DNA of 64,000 nucleotides from assembly GCA_032433595.1 (NCBI GenBank), contig JASWJB010000192.1, positions 20,277-84,276 of the forward strand, in the 5' to 3' direction. The position numbers were made by a program, and so were the translations under genes. The DNA comes from Conoideocrella luteorostrata (taxonomy: Eukaryota > Ascomycota > Sordariomycetes > Hypocreales > Clavicipitaceae). The notes under the pieces are model-generated. The model was not told where the DNA came from, searched no databases, and worked only from the letters and a program-made list of their open reading frames with translations. Shown piece after piece: positions 12,177-25,900 of the stretch. Each line of letters opens with the position of its first letter. The stretch's first letter is position 1.

Positions 12177-14538
12177 ATGATGGACCGCCAGTCTGTGTAC
12201 TCCGCGCACGTCTATGAACCAAACGTTGGTGAAAATGGCGACACTCGGCTACAGCTACAACACCAGCTCGAGACCTTCATCCTGGATTTTCGTCTTGACA
12301 ACAACTTTGTCTATCGGTATGAAGGATTATGTCACCTGTCTATTTGTAATTTTCGTCTCGGAGTTGAAAACTGACCTTGTTTCTACTCTCAGTGACCAAT
12401 TGAGAGAGAATGCACTTCTCAAAAAATTCTATTGCGATGTCAACATCAATGATCTCATCAATTTCAATGAAGAGCTTGCCCACAAGCTTGCTTCCGAACC
12501 TGCCGAGATCATCCCCCTGGTAAGTGAAACTCGGTTCTGCATCTCGTGATGGACATTACCAGCTGATGGTTTTCACGCAGTTTGAGGGAGCTTTAAAGAA
12601 ATGCACACACCGAATCGTCTTCCCGCATGAGAAAAAAATCGACTTAGCAGACCATCAACTTCTCCTACACTCCGATGCTGATGATGTATCAATTCGCAAT
12701 CTAGACTCCATGACTATTGCGAGACTTGTCCGCGTGCCAGGAATCGTCATTGGAGCTTCCGTCATGTCCTCCAAAGCCACACAGCTTCACATCCAGTGCC
12801 GCAACTGCCAATACCAAGATGCCATCCCTGTTCTGGGTGGCTTCACTGGGGTGACCCTGCCTAGACAATGCGGCCGTAAGCGAATTCCTAATGATCCTAC
12901 CGAAAAATGCCCCCTAGATCCTTACTTCGTCATGCACGAGAAGTCTCAATTCGTCGACCAGCAAATCATCAAACTTCAAGAGGCACCAGACCAAGTCCCC
13001 GTTGGAGAGCTTCCTAGACATGTTCTTATCTCCGCGGACAGATATCTCACAAACCGTGTCGTCCCTGGCTCAAGGTGTACTGTCATGGGCATTTTCTCAA
13101 TTTATCAGAATAAGACATCCAAAAACTCCTCCACCAATGGAGCTGTCGCAATCCGGACGCCATATCTGAGAGCAGTTGGTATACAGACGGATCTGGATCA
13201 ATCTGCCAAGGGGTCCGCCTCCTATACCGAGGAGGAAGAGCAAGAATTCTTGGAGATGAGCAGGCGACCAGATCTATACAACGTCATGACGGATTGCATC
13301 GCGCCATCAATTTACGGCAACAGAGACATCAAGAAATCCATCTTGTGTCTGCTATTAGGTGGATCTAAAAAAATTCTACCGGATGGCATGAGGCTAAGAG
13401 GTGACATTAACGTGCTTCTTCTTGGTGATCCTGGTACCGCAAAATCACAGCTGTTAAAATTTGTGGAAAAAGCAGCGCCTATATCCATTTACACCTCTGG
13501 TAAAGGCTCGTCAGCGGCCGGTTTGACGGCTTCCGTGCAGCGCGATCATTCAACAAGAGAATTCTATTTGGAAGGTGGCGCCATGGTGCTAGCTGACGGT
13601 GGTGTTGTTTGTATCGATGAGTTTGACAAGATGAGAGATGAAGACCGTGTTGCTATCCACGAAGCTATGGAGCAGCAAACCATTTCCATTGCCAAAGCCG
13701 GCATCACCACCATTCTAAACGCAAGAACATCAGTATTGGCCGCTGCCAATCCCATTTTCGGCCGCTATGACGACATGAAGACCCCAGGAGAGAATATAGA
13801 CTTTCAGACCACCATTTTGTCCCGTTTTGACATGATTTACATCGTCAAGGATGAGCACACCCGAGAAAAGGACGAGAGAATAGCCAAGCACGTCATGGGC
13901 ATCCATATGGATGGTCGTGGTGCTGAGGAGGTTGCTGAATCAGAAATACCTGTCGAGAAGATGCGAAGATATATTACTTACTGCAAAACGTTTGTTCTGA
14001 CTTTCTTTCGTCACCTAGCTCAAAATTTCGCTAACCTAAGAATAGGCGCTGTGCACCACGATTAAGCCCTGAGGCCGCCGAAAAACTCTCGTCTCATTTC
14101 GTCTCCATCCGAAGACAGGTCCACGCCGCTGAGGTTGAAGCTAATACACGTTCATCCATCCCCATCACCGTCCGTCAGTTGGAAGCCATCGTTCGCATTA
14201 CCGAATCTCTAGCTAAACTGACACTCTCGCCCATTGCTACGGAGGAACACGTTGACGAAGCTATCCGCTTGTTCCTCTGTTCTACCATGGATGCCGTTAA
14301 CCAAGGCAGCAATCAGGGCAGCCGCGAGCTGAACGAGGAGGTCAACCGTCTCGAGGTTGAGCTCAAGCGCCGACTACCTATCGGCTGGAGCACGAGTTTA
14401 GCCACGCTTCGGCGAGAAATGGTCGAGGGCAAGGGCTATAGCGAGCAGGGCTTAAATAGAGCGCTGATGGTTTTGCAGAAGCGAGATACGATCATGTTCA
14501 GAAACTCGGGAGCACAAGTATATCGACATGGAGCTTAA
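12177..14538 (+). CDS. MCM5: DNA replication licensing factor Mcm5
   Basis: Four exons, 12177-12316, 12393-12519, 12581-13989 and 14046-14538, encode 722 aa, normal for Mcm5. The product is one subunit of the MCM2-7 replicative helicase. A Cys zinc-ribbon is seen in the N-terminal domain (CRNC...CGRK...KCPLDP, exon 3). The AAA+ core has Walker [10 protein letters not shown] (from about residue 371), Walker B CIDEFDKM (Asp near 435) and the arginine-finger motif SRFD (Arg near 504). The C-terminal exon carries the winged-helix part. Introns have GTATGA, GTAAGT and an unusual GTTTGT donor, the last supported by a CTAAC branch site and by restoration of the [13 protein letters not shown] block. 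Two in-frame ATGs (12177, 12180) could each start translation. Confidence 0.96.
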
Positions 14539-16403
14539 ATGAGTTGTTTTGCGATAAGTTTTTGTAACGATAATGCATGGCAGGGTATATTTTGAGGTTA
14601 TTATTGTGGCGCTGGGTTATACGCATAGGAAATGACAATGTGAATCAGAATTTCGCACGACGATACGGTCCTAGGTCTACCTATCCTCCCCAGTCATGCG
14701 ACAGTTGGTCTTAATTTTGCTGCATCATGACCACGGCGACGATGATGCGACCTCGAACGGCCAAATTGGCAATATGTGCAGAGTTAACATTTGTGCTGTA
14801 ATGTAATGCCTCCGAGAACAATTGGCATTTGACAGTAATGGCCAGTCGTTCATGCAACATGTCCTCAGTTGATCAGGAGGACAATAGTTATCTCGAGCCA
14901 AACTGTGCAGCACAAGTGTCCACTACGTTGCTACTCCGCCGAACTCCGTATTACCCATGTGGTTCATATTGAAGGATGCGCGAGCAGCGTTTACGTTATT
15001 CGTAGAGGCTAATGGCAAAACCAACATGAACATCAAACGTACCATACGTGCTGTAAGTACCAGTGCTTTGTTTCACGACTTGCCACGTCTTTTGTACTGC
15101 CAATTCTTGACCATCAAGTCTGTTGGCGTTTGACATTGCTGCCGCATCAAGTAGGGAATTTGGCGCTGCTCAAACCAAGCCTGAATCCGGCGCAAATGAC
15201 GCATAGAGCGAGGTTTGACGTTGAGGGACCAGAACGTGTAGGTACAGTGTACTTAATTACCAGCAGAGCTGGCGAGAACGAGGGTAAGGGGATGGCCAAT
15301 TGAGGCAACGGAGACCATCTTAGAGAGTACTCAACCGAGCACCACAATTCGCTCGGCCCTGATTGCTGCTCTTTTGGTGGGGGAAACTGTTATTCTGGCG
15401 CAGAACGGTAATAAAGACACACTACAATAACTTGACGCCATACCGCTCTACTCTTCAATATTCATATGGGTCTGCTATTCAGGAAAACGGTAAAAATACG
15501 TCAATAGGGCGATGAATTTGTTTACGGGATTGGTTTGCTTTGAAAGACTATACACGTACTCCGTAATGTACTGATATAATGAAATATTGGGGGTCACAGC
15601 AAAGAGTGCAGAGCAGAGGTAATAGATGGGGTTCTTTCTGGGTAGCTGAATAACTATAGCTGAGTGAACGGTCTGAATCTCTATCTTTTTTAATGCATAG
15701 TTAGATTTATTCTTTTGCTGTCACAAGATCCCCCCCTTTTGTACTTCCAGTGTACCGAGGCAGTCGTGGCAGCAAGCTCCTCTTGGAGTTACTATAGCCT
15801 TGATAAGGAGCTAATCCAGTGGTTTGGGCATGCTACATTCTGAAGAGGGCGGAAGAGGGCGGTTGACGATAGCTACCGCTCTTTGTTTATCACAAAATTC
15901 GTAGTGATAGGACAATTCTCTTTTCAGATAATATACATGTGCTCAAATCCCATGCAGAAAACGCCTATAAAACCATTCCTTCAGGGTCGGACAGGCAATT
16001 CTGTACGCCAGCTTATACCAGACTATTTCAGACACTCATCAGACTATCACGCACTACGGAGTACTCCTATCGGGAATCGGAGACACATTCGTAGATCCGT
16101 TTGAGGCAACATGTCTAATCCAGATTCCCGCGCAATACGGATCTCGTCGCCATGACGTTCAGCGCTTCGGCTGGGTGTTGTTGTACGCCAAGCCAAAAAA
16201 TGACATGTCCCACAGTCCGGGTGGAAGGCGGCTGGGTAAAGGTGCTAGAATAACAGCTGGCGTTCTCAGAGACCTCAGTGGAGGACAGGATATGGCATAA
16301 ATAGAGCGAAGTAAGATTGCAAGCAAGTCGATGGAAGCAAAGAGCGAAGATCGCCACAAGATTTTTCCAGTCGACTACCCGGTGAAACCAAAGAAAAAGG
16401 AAG

Positions 16404-16419
16404 TACGGAGTACTCCGTA
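16404..16419. repeat. Perfect 16-nt palindrome of the heptamer repeat
   Basis: TACGGAGTACTCCGTA reads identically on both strands. It equals one inverted plus one direct copy of the TACTCCG unit sharing central bases. Neither flank shows transposon-like terminal repeats. Confidence 0.85.
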
Positions 16420-18327
16420 ACTTGAATACCATAATAAGTGAGAGAAAGGCATTTAGGCAATGCCCCATGAACCAGGCAGCTCGTCATTATTGTGAGAGGC
16501 TAGTTCAATATCCACACACATACACGAAGGGAGCTTAACGAAATTTGTGATGCATTTGCCAGCCCGCACGCCAGCCCGCACTGTCCACGTCACGTCGGCT
16601 AGCCTATGATGATCTGATTACCACCAGCCACATACATACGTAGTAAACTGATCGTCTGCTAATTTGTTTCTCGTCGCTGTGGTTGCACGAAAACACGGCT
16701 TTGCTGCCAGGAAGTTCGCTTCCGATCAGGCTGAATGATGAAGCTCCGCATTTCACGAAGCACCAAGGGGTCTCTTCATTTGCGATGAGTAGAGGGTCGA
16801 ATTCAAGTCAACGTGCCAATCAGTGCCGCGGATTGATGAAGTATCACATGAGGTCGGTGAGATTACAACAGGATATTGCCATAGTAGCGGCCAGCAGGGG
16901 CTGAGTTACACACCATGCAATGGCTAGTCCTCCGCCTCCAAGGATATGTAGCTTCTCATGACGTGAGACAAATCACAGGCTTCGGTACAACCTAGAAAGG
17001 CGACATCAACAGCAACCGCTGTGGGCAAAAACTTGCAGTTCGTGTTGTGGCCCCCTCCAATGCGTCATGAAGGGCTTTAAGGCCATTACAACCCTTGTTT
17101 AGCTAATCACAAGCATTCTACTCCATACTAGTAGAACAAGAAATAATAATGAAGAAAATTCAATATCTTGCAAGCCCCAGTACAGAGTACATAACACCAC
17201 ATTCTGTACTGAGTAAAATATGGCTAAAAATCTTTATTGCTCCGCGCTCCAAACTTACCGGCACTTCCATTGTAGTAACCAAGTGCTTAGTGCAAGCCTC
17301 TTCATAGCAGCTCAATCCTTGTCCAGAGACAGCTTTACCACCATTTGAGCCGTCCAATGTCGTTCAGGCCGCGAGCTGGGTTGAGACCAGGTTTCTGTTA
17401 ACTGCGGAGTACTCCGTAGTTGATCGCGAAATATGGGCATGGAGGCAACCAATCTGAAGTGCAATAGTACAAAGAGGTACTTTGCCTCGCGTACGTCTAT
17501 GCTATGTGTTTCGACGTCACCGCCATAGCACAATCTGGAAGGACTTGAACGACACGGCACGCACGTTCATGGACGTGGGAGGAGATTCCATCATCCAAAC
17601 ACCATGCACATCAATAGCTACGCCGACTTTCCCGTTCGCTGTGCGACAAGCTTCAAGGGAATTATATGTAGGTAGCGCAATTGCGATGGTACACCACTTC
17701 GCAGCCGAGTGGGTGCTGACTGACTTGTAGCAGACGTCAGATTACATGTTCTTGTGCCACCATTATGGCAAAATGTCTGCTCTCTGATTTTGGGCTATGA
17801 TGGCGAAGGATTCGAAGAGTGACGACTTTTGGGCAGCAACCTCTCCACCTCGAGCTGAGAAGCGGGTGGCCATATATCGTACTGCATTCGTTTCGGCCCC
17901 CGACCAACCAGCTTGTGTTGCAGCCCCGATGCCTGTGACGTGTCATGTTGGTCGTGTGATAGTGATTTTGTCAACCCGTGTGAGTGGATGCCCCTTTCCC
18001 CTTGTGTTTCCTTTCCTTTCTTTTTTCTTTTAACTGAGTAGTGTTGTCAGTGGTCACAACACGTGGTGTGCGCAACAACTACTCACTGCTGCATCACTCC
18101 AGCACAGAATTCTACGGCCCAGGTGAAGCGATATGAGTTGTCAAATTACCACTATACTAGCGAGTACGAAAAAGGAAAAGCAGTAGCTATGACATGAGTT
18201 AATAGAAAGGCTGGAGAAAGAGGCACCATGCCGGGGATACGGGACATCGAAAAAAAAAAAAAAAACGTCCTCATGGACAAATCTATGCCATATCTAATGA
18301 GACACAAAATAGAAGAAGTGAAATATG

Positions 18328-18345
18328 TACTCCGTATACGGAGTA
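18328..18345. repeat. Perfect 18-nt palindrome of the heptamer repeat
   Basis: TACTCCGTATACGGAGTA is a perfect inverted repeat. Here the direct copy comes first and the inverted copy second, the opposite order from the palindrome at 16404. Confidence 0.85.
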
Positions 18346-18648
18346 ACTATATAACTATATAACTAAGTAGAAAAGTTGCAAAAGAAAGAAGCATGAGCAT
18401 CGAAAGGAGCGTGTAGTTACCACGCCTATCCTGCTAGTGTGCAACCGCAAAAGGGCCGACATTTCTTGCCCATCTAACATTCCATAATAAGGATATCTGG
18501 CTAGTCTGAACGTGGAAATACCATTCAATCACCCTGCTAAAACAGTTGCTGGGTGGAGGAGCATCGCGCTTCTCTCCTTTTTGCTTTCCCACGACCTGCC
18601 AGAAAGTCCGTAACGCCAGTCATCACATCACCCTTGCTCTGTTTAAAA

Positions 18649-20002
18649 TCACTTCTTCAGCACATTGGCCAATAGGGCCGCGTACGCGAGCGACGAGGCC
18701 ATAGCAATACGCAAATCCCCAAACAAATATGTGAACAACAGACTGGCAATAACTACAGCCGTGGCGTATGACAAAAGCGCCCCAGCTTGTGTGACAAACC
18801 CGGATGTCTCAATGACCACAGGGATGCAGAAAAGGGTGACGGCAGAGACGATGAAGATCGAACGAGAGACCACAGTGAAGGGCCAGGTAGCATATTGTCG
18901 ATATCGGTAGCCTTTGGGACCTATTTTGGACTTTCCAAAAGGTGCCTGTGATCATTGGCGTCAGTGAGCAGGCCAGTTATTCAAGAAACACCTACTACCA
19001 TACCGAGTACAAAAAATGTACTCCGTACTTCGTATTAGACATGGAGGGGAATGAGGTTCAATCTTGCCACTAACGCATATCAATTTCCCAACTCTACTTT
19101 CCGGAATGCGTCTGGCCCAACCATCCACCTTATCACGGCAATGATAGTTGACCCATTCTGCTGGCTTGGACGAGTATTTGGCCATTTCATCAGGTCCCAG
19201 CTTCTCGTTATACGCCTGCCCGAGCTTATGATGAATGTATTTAGAAGGCCTCTCCAGCCGGTCAACGTCTTGGCGTTGAAGAATGAACTTGTCTGATCAA
19301 ATCATTAGTATCAATTGCGGACTATGCACTATATGGTGATAAGCAATGAATTTTATGAGACTTCAATAAGGTGTGTCTGATTGATGTCTTTTCAAGGAAG
19401 AGCGAGTGGGATGATGTACCGCGGCTCTCTAGCTCCTGTACTAGCTTCCAACTCAGCTTTGTTGTCTTTCGATCCTGTTGGTGGTTGGATTCATCAAAAG
19501 CCCGTCTTACATTCCGCCAGCTCTTCTCCACAGTGTCTTGCAGAAAGTTGACACAGTAACAGGCTGCATCGTCGAAGGCCGGCGTGGTTCTGTAAAATTC
19601 ATCTGTTTCCTGGAGTCGTGCGAGCCCGATGGCACCGCCGGTGACTTCGAGAACGTCAGCAAAATTTGAGCCCGATTACACAATAATGAAAATATACACC
19701 ACAGTTCAACACTCGTATACCTAATCTGGTCAGTCTATTCTCTTCATCTATATCTACTCTGTCTACATCACCCTAGGTCAGAACAGAATACAAGTGTAGC
19801 GATTTGGACTAGTGATGTGGCAGTGTGACTCCGACATACCTGGCGAGGAGAAGCATGAACTTCTTTGGGTGGTGGCTTTCAAATCATCTAAAGCTGTCTC
19901 CGAAGAACTCCTATGCAAGTTGCCACGTGTATGATGGTTAAAGGGACGGCTAGGCCCAGCCGCCTCTTCTATCCCTTTTGTCGTTCGTGAGATGTTGGAC
20001 AT
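18649..20002 (-). CDS. Predicted membrane protein, DUF6594-like (gene A); 5' end unresolved
   Basis: Exons that join in frame are 19772-19721, 19644-19330, 19292-19075 and 18945-18649. The C-terminal exon has two strongly hydrophobic segments (from IFIVSAVTLFCIPVVIE, and AVVIASLLFTYLFG) and ends in a small-residue-rich tail (AYAALLANVLKK), an architecture like fungal DUF6594 proteins. The middle part is charged and helical. A likely first exon (20002-19840, starting MSNISRTTKG) ends at a good GTATGT donor in phase 1, whereas exon 2 is only open from phase 0. This one-base conflict could be an unusual splice, a frameshift or an assembly error. The 37-bp intron at 19293-19329 is very short, though it has a TACTAATG branch site. 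Same architecture as the gene at 26.2 kb. Function unknown. Confidence 0.5.
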
Positions 20003-21090
20003 TTTGGGACGAGATGGAGAACCCGGTGAACTGTCGTTTACAATTTGCTTGAGCCAGCCAACAGCTCTGGGCCTGAGTGTGGCATGAGCGCTCTTTTATC
20101 ATGTACTGCTCAGATGGCGTCCAGAATGGCCCTTCATCTTCACACCGCTCTCCATCTATCTATCAATCTTGTTTGAGGTGTTATGTTGACACTTGGGCGA
20201 AATAGCAAATCTTTCTTCGCGATGCACTTCGATACAAGGCGACCAACACGACAACCGGTAGGCACTGCCACGATGCAAGGCCGTGCTCACCGAGTTCCAA
20301 CTATGCAGCCTCATTAAGGGGCCAGACGAAGACGCACCCTATGCGGAGTACTTGATGTTAAGCCAATGGAGCTTTTGTGTGGTGTTACCTACATGCGCGC
20401 CCAACCGAGCACACCATCAGACAAGTAGCTTGGCTTACCGCCCCATCGGGTAGGTCGCAATGACCTGTACCACTTTTGTATCATTTAATGTCACGGTTTA
20501 GTTTTATCGCGGCCCAATTTGGAATCCGGTCGACGTGCATCGTCTTCGTTAGTGGATGGATATATCCGGACCGTATACATATCCGCTGCATCATACCTCG
20601 GCATACACCACCTTGATATTGGTGGGGAAATTGGGCTGAGGGTTTTGGGGGACGATCCCTTCTCCCTTCATACGCCGAAGCAATATCACTATGGGTTGTT
20701 CTTGTTTACATCGTCATGCTTCACTAGCTACGGGAGATATTATCCTCACTAAAGCGTTGGAAGCAAAACATAACCGTTTTATACCTAATCTGACCTTCCC
20801 TCTCGATCATTGCCGACGCAATCTAACAGAAGATATACATGATTGATGCGGCATTGATCCCTGACGAAATTTCTCTACATGGGGATCCAACCTTATCGAG
20901 CATCGAGAAAATTGGCAGAGATATGTTGCGCTGAAAGCCCAAGTCTGCGCTGGGCATGGATTTATGAGCGATGTGTTGAAGCATGCATGCTCAAAAGACT
21001 TCCGCATCCAACCTAGCCTTCGGCGATTTATGACAGGCGACTGAAATCTGTTGTTACCAAATACCCCAAGTGCCCCCATGACATCCGACG

Positions 21091-21354
21091 TCAAGCCTGG
21101 ACGTTAAGCCTAAACGTCGCTCCTGGTTGCCTGGCTTTGGGAGGAGGATCTATGACAACTGGACCATCATCGTACAAAGACCAAAGGGATTCAGTGTCGG
21201 TGGTAGTGAAGGCATTCTCGAAAATGCGATCCACGGAGGTATGCGTGGGCCTGGCTACCATATTTTCAGTAACGTCCCGTACACGATGGATGGCGGTGGA
21301 TTGAGCTGGTTTAAGAGCGGGCTCAACCATGCGAGGGTGGTATGAGAAAGCCAT
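21091..21354 (-). CDS. Doubtful open frame, possible exon of an unrecognised gene
   Basis: An 87-codon frame. The part from the second Met (MVEPALKPAQ) has balanced amino-acid composition, unlike neighbouring chance frames. No homologue is recognised, no continuation exon was found, and an antisense frame covers it. It could equally be a remnant or noise. Confidence 0.15.
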   Translation of the reverse strand: MAFSYHPRMVEPALKPAQSTAIHRVRDVTENMVARPTHTSVDRIFENAFTTTDTESLWSLYDDGPVVIDPPPKARQPGATFRLNVQA

Positions 21355-22854
21355 TTATGAAAGAGGAGAATGAAAGATAGAAAAAAAAAAGGAAGGATGT
21401 CTCTATTCTATGGACTTGATTTTCAGGGAGAGCATGAAACGAATTGGGCTTAACGACAGAGCAGGACCTACTTATACCTTCCGAGGCTGACCGACAGATG
21501 GATGAAGCAAAAGCAAAACACCAACGATCAGCTATAAGCAACTACAACTAAAAGACTGCCGAAAATTAGGCCCTGACAGGAAGAAATTACTTGACTTGGG
21601 CATTCTGCGATACATCTCTTGCCATGAGAGATATAGCTACGGGCGACCAGGGGCATCCGGCTTTACTCAATCACTTTACGCTTGAGTCTAGAAGGTGCGG
21701 GGCAGTCGAAAAACACCAGTTCGATGTCATCTACTCCGTACTCCGTAATGGCATTGCAGACATGGACTGTTTTCAAGGTTCACGGTGGAAACGGAGACAG
21801 GAGGAGGCCATGGTTCATGGCCATTCGCACTCCACCGACAGAACCATCCGACATCATCTAGCTCCAACTAACCAGTAACTACAGAGTACTCCGGGACAAA
21901 GACATGCAGGACGAGCCACGGTGGAGTCGAGCGCTTGTACAACCCCAATGCCCCTCATTATGCCTGCCATGAAGCCGCTAACCCCTATTTTCTGCCTGCC
22001 AAGGAAGTGGCAGTTGTGAATCTGAGAATCGATCAACAGTCAATGATGGGGCCGGAACTATTACGTGAGCTTTCCATCCTTTTGTTCGTTGAGATCAGGC
22101 GAGATGAGAACCAATATCCCAATTTCGGTTCTGCAGATGAAGAAATCCATCGAGCTCGTCTGTGCGTCAGCTAAGAGTGACTACCTTGTCAGCAACGTAT
22201 GTCTGGGATTTGCTTTTTTGAGGCCGTTCACGGAAGAGAACCTGAGCAGGCATGTTTTTCCGCGGCTGCTCTGCAATGCGTCCGGAGTGGCGGACTAATG
22301 TGTGTATTCTTGGCTGTTTGACAGACTCACGGCGGAACGTAGTGCGAAATGATATCGAAGACAGACTACTCCGTACAATTGGCAACTCCCGTCTGAATCA
22401 CGGCATCCCGAGCAACATGCAATGTCGCCAGCTCGTACTCCCATGTCCGTCGCTGACACGGTCATTATTACAAGTATCCGCCATCCGAACCACCCCCCCG
22501 CCTTGCCTTCCTGGTTACTCACAAGTACTCCGTACGTCGGGCGTCTATCTTTATTTTGGATTGGCCGGCGTGGCTGGCCAGTTAGAAACGCTAGGCTCCA
22601 GCCACCGGTGCGGTATTTTGCGGTACCCTGAAAAGCTAGGACAAAGGTGTAAGCAAAACTGATGCTTCACGGCCGTGTTGTAACGCGATGTCGTCGGCAG
22701 CCAACGGTGAGCATAAGACATATTCACCAAACGAGGTTCTCAGTTTGTTACTAATAGATGTTTGGACAGACTAGCGATTCTGTACTCGATCGAATTAGTC
22801 GTCTTCTTTTCCTGAATAGAGTTGTGGTTTCTTCACACTGTTTGTACGTAGCTG

Positions 22855-22930
22855 CTACGGAGTACTCCGTGCGGAGTACAGAGGAGTGAAATGTTCTCAA
22901 ACTGTTAGTGACCAAGACTACTCCGTACGG
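22855..22930. repeat. Cluster of heptamer repeats
   Basis: Within 75 bp there is a perfect palindrome ACGGAGTACTCCGT (22857-22870), an adjoining inverted copy (GCGGAGTAC) and a further direct copy near 22918. This is the tightest grouping in the gene-poor island. Confidence 0.75.
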
Positions 22931-25900
22931 CGCAGGCTGAAAAAGTCCATCGACAAAACAACTGAAACAACTACCAGTCCTCCGTACAATGAAATTGCTA
23001 TCCCTATAAATAGGTACACTAACTTATGCAATAGAGACCCACTACCTCGGCGTAGTAATTTAATACATATGTTGTTTCCAGCGCCGCGTTGAGACGGGAG
23101 GCAGTCATTTTGATGTACTAGTGATCGGTCATGCAAATTGAAGTGGAGGGGAGGGGAAGCGGGAACGAGGAGGCACTTTGCCTCGCGAGTGCTGATACTT
23201 GATTTGTGTGGCATCGTTCACTCTTATTGCTATCCTCCAATACAGAGCCTGACAATCAGGCTTGTCCGACAGCTTTGTTGACGGCCTCGTGCTTATGCTC
23301 TCAACATTCAATCCGCCCCTTTTCCCCCAACCACAGCACCTGCTCTGTTCGTAGTATATGTGGACATACACCTGAAAACTTCAATAATGAAATACAATAT
23401 TGGTGCAGGACCCACGATTTGGTCCTTTCCAACTGCCTGTGTATTGGTGCTTTCTTCACGTGAAGTCTCCACCAGATGTAAGACACTTAAGGATCCACAT
23501 CGTGGACGCTTTTCTGTGAATGTCTGAATGTTTTTTTTTTTTGTCTCGTACTGTACGGAGTACCTCTTATCATTCTGGAAGGCATGTCTGCAGGCCGGTA
23601 ATGCTAAATATATTGAGGGCAGATTCTGACTGGCGTGACGCATTAATAAACTCGCAGTGTCCTCGCTGGCGGACTATCGGCACGATTTGCAATCTACAAA
23701 ACAACCCCTTGAAATGAGGCGAGCGTCCGCTCATAAATCGAAATATGCCAACCAGGGGCAGTTCCTAGCTACCTCGCTAGGTAACAAGGACTAAAGTACG
23801 CCACTTCAAGCGAGCCAGTATCGCGCTGTTTACTCCGTATTTGTCAATAAATATAACTGGCTCTTCTGCTCATTGCTACAATACTCCGTAGAGTGTGATG
23901 TACTCCGTACAAGCTGCAACTGCTAGAATGGCGTGATATTTAACGAGAGCTCTAACAGCCTAACAAATGAGGGCTACAAAGTGAAGCGAGAACCACAAAC
24001 CGTGCTCAGTCAAGGTGGCAAAATGGCCGCGGCTGTTTATTATTCGCTTCAGACGCGTTGTTTCGTCTGCGTGAAGAGTGTTTCATCGATCTGCCCGGCA
24101 TAGACCAGGACTGGCAGATATTGGTTGCTAGATACGAAGATGTACTGGTACAACTATGAATACGGAGTACCACGCAAGCAACCCTGAAATGGGATGGACC
24201 ATAACTAACCAGACGTTAAAGTTAGCTCGGTCATCGTGTTGATCCCACTACCTTGGACTTTCCCTGCACTTCTTTGTTTTCATCCTCCGCCGCGCGCTAG
24301 GTCGGATTAGTAGGCTAGTTGGTAGCATCAGCCACGATAATCGCTCCCAGACAAACTCGGCTTCGGAGTCACTTCTTTAGTTACGGTGTTTTGAATCATG
24401 GCTAGCTGTGATTAAATTCCCAGGCAGCTTCGGACCTCCAGATGTAGGAGTTGTCTTGTTTCGCAAGCATCTGTTGGAATATGTTGGCATGTGTAGCAAA
24501 TACATTCATGAACATCCCACTACAGCCAAGTTCTACAAATCGGTACTCCGTACAATTGACATTATATAATGTAGATGTCTTAGATGGCCCTGTGCTGTTC
24601 CCAACGTTTCAGTAACTTGAGAGAGAATGTGCTGGTCTTCGCTTATTGGACCACAGCTATGGCCTTCTAGATTAACGAGACTTAGCCCTAGGATGGAGCC
24701 ACTGAGTTTTCCGATAGACGTGAAAGAAAAAGGAGCACTCGCACAGTTTTCTCCTTTCCGTATACAAACCCGGCTTACTCTTTGCTTTGGTGGCCGTTCT
24801 TATCGCCGCACATAACTTCGCACCGTTCCATCGTATCCATCTGTATAACCTATAACCACAGCAGCTTCATCGCTGATCAGCCGGGCTGACTTTTATACTC
24901 AACAAAAAAATGCCCCAGAAAATACATGAAAGAATTATTCCTGTCAAGACTGGAACGTCGAAGCCAGTATCGAAACCGGGGTCCAAGGTGTGAGCAGATA
25001 GCAGCACCGCCCGTGGCGATTGAGGCATGTGCAGGCGATGATGCCCTGTCGAAAGCACCAAAAGAGCCCGAGATTCCTGGGGTATCAGCATGGAATCGTC
25101 AGCCCTTCGATCTCACTTATACCATCCTTCAACACACAGATGGAGATGCACCCGTTGGTTCCTTTAACGACGTACGTAGTTGACGGAACCTCTTAACCCA
25201 CTTCATCGGCAAACACTAACTTCTAATGATGTTTCTAGGTTTTTTAACGACATGGAGAGTGGCAATGCGAATTGCAAAAAAGTTCGATTTTCATTTCTTG
25301 CTTGACCACGATATATTGCCTGTCACTCGGGGCAGCCTTCCTTCCTGACGGCAGCACCCAACGCAGTCAAGCACGAGTGACTTCAAATACGAATCGAGAT
25401 GGCAAAGTTTTATTCTTCACATTGATTAGTTAAAACAAAAGTTTTGTGCTTTTATATCAAATTCGTTTTTATTAATTGCAAATGGTCCTTTTCGCTGTGA
25501 CTATGCTGCAGTTGGTGTATGGTTCAGGTGCATATTTAACCTCTTCACTCATTGGCCGAACCTCTGCAACGAGCCACACCATACGGCTTCCGTACCTTTG
25601 CTCTCGCGCCGGGAGAGACAGAGAGGAAGACCTCCCTGCAGTCTGGCTCAGCCAGTCGCTACGAAGCAGAACTAAATCGCCGCAGCTGGAGGGGAGCGAC
25701 TTAGCAGATACATCAAAGGTACAACAGCTTACCACTGCAGCCATGTCTTCCCTTCAACATTCGTGCCCACGGCAGTCATTGATGTCACGCTGAGCCCAAT
25801 GAGTGGCCATGGTGAAGTCCATTGATTTCTTGATTGGGCGATTGGGCTATATCGAGATGATGGCCAGACCTGCTCGTGCTTATCGGCGGCACCCAGCCAG

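Larger units (their letters stand above)
14539..18648. other. Gene-poor region
   Basis: About 4.1 kb without a supported gene. All open frames are short, mostly overlapped by antisense frames, and show no family resemblance. Heptamer repeats (TACTCCG or inverse) occur near 15556, 16054, 16404-16419, 17405-17416 and 18328-18345. A poly(A) run lies at 18250-18265. A TATAAAA near 15965 has no convincing gene after it. Confidence 0.55.

Noticed and set aside
16683..17357. Short frames in the gene-poor region, considered as transposon remnants
   Set aside because: No transposase motif, terminal inverted repeat or target duplication could be found.
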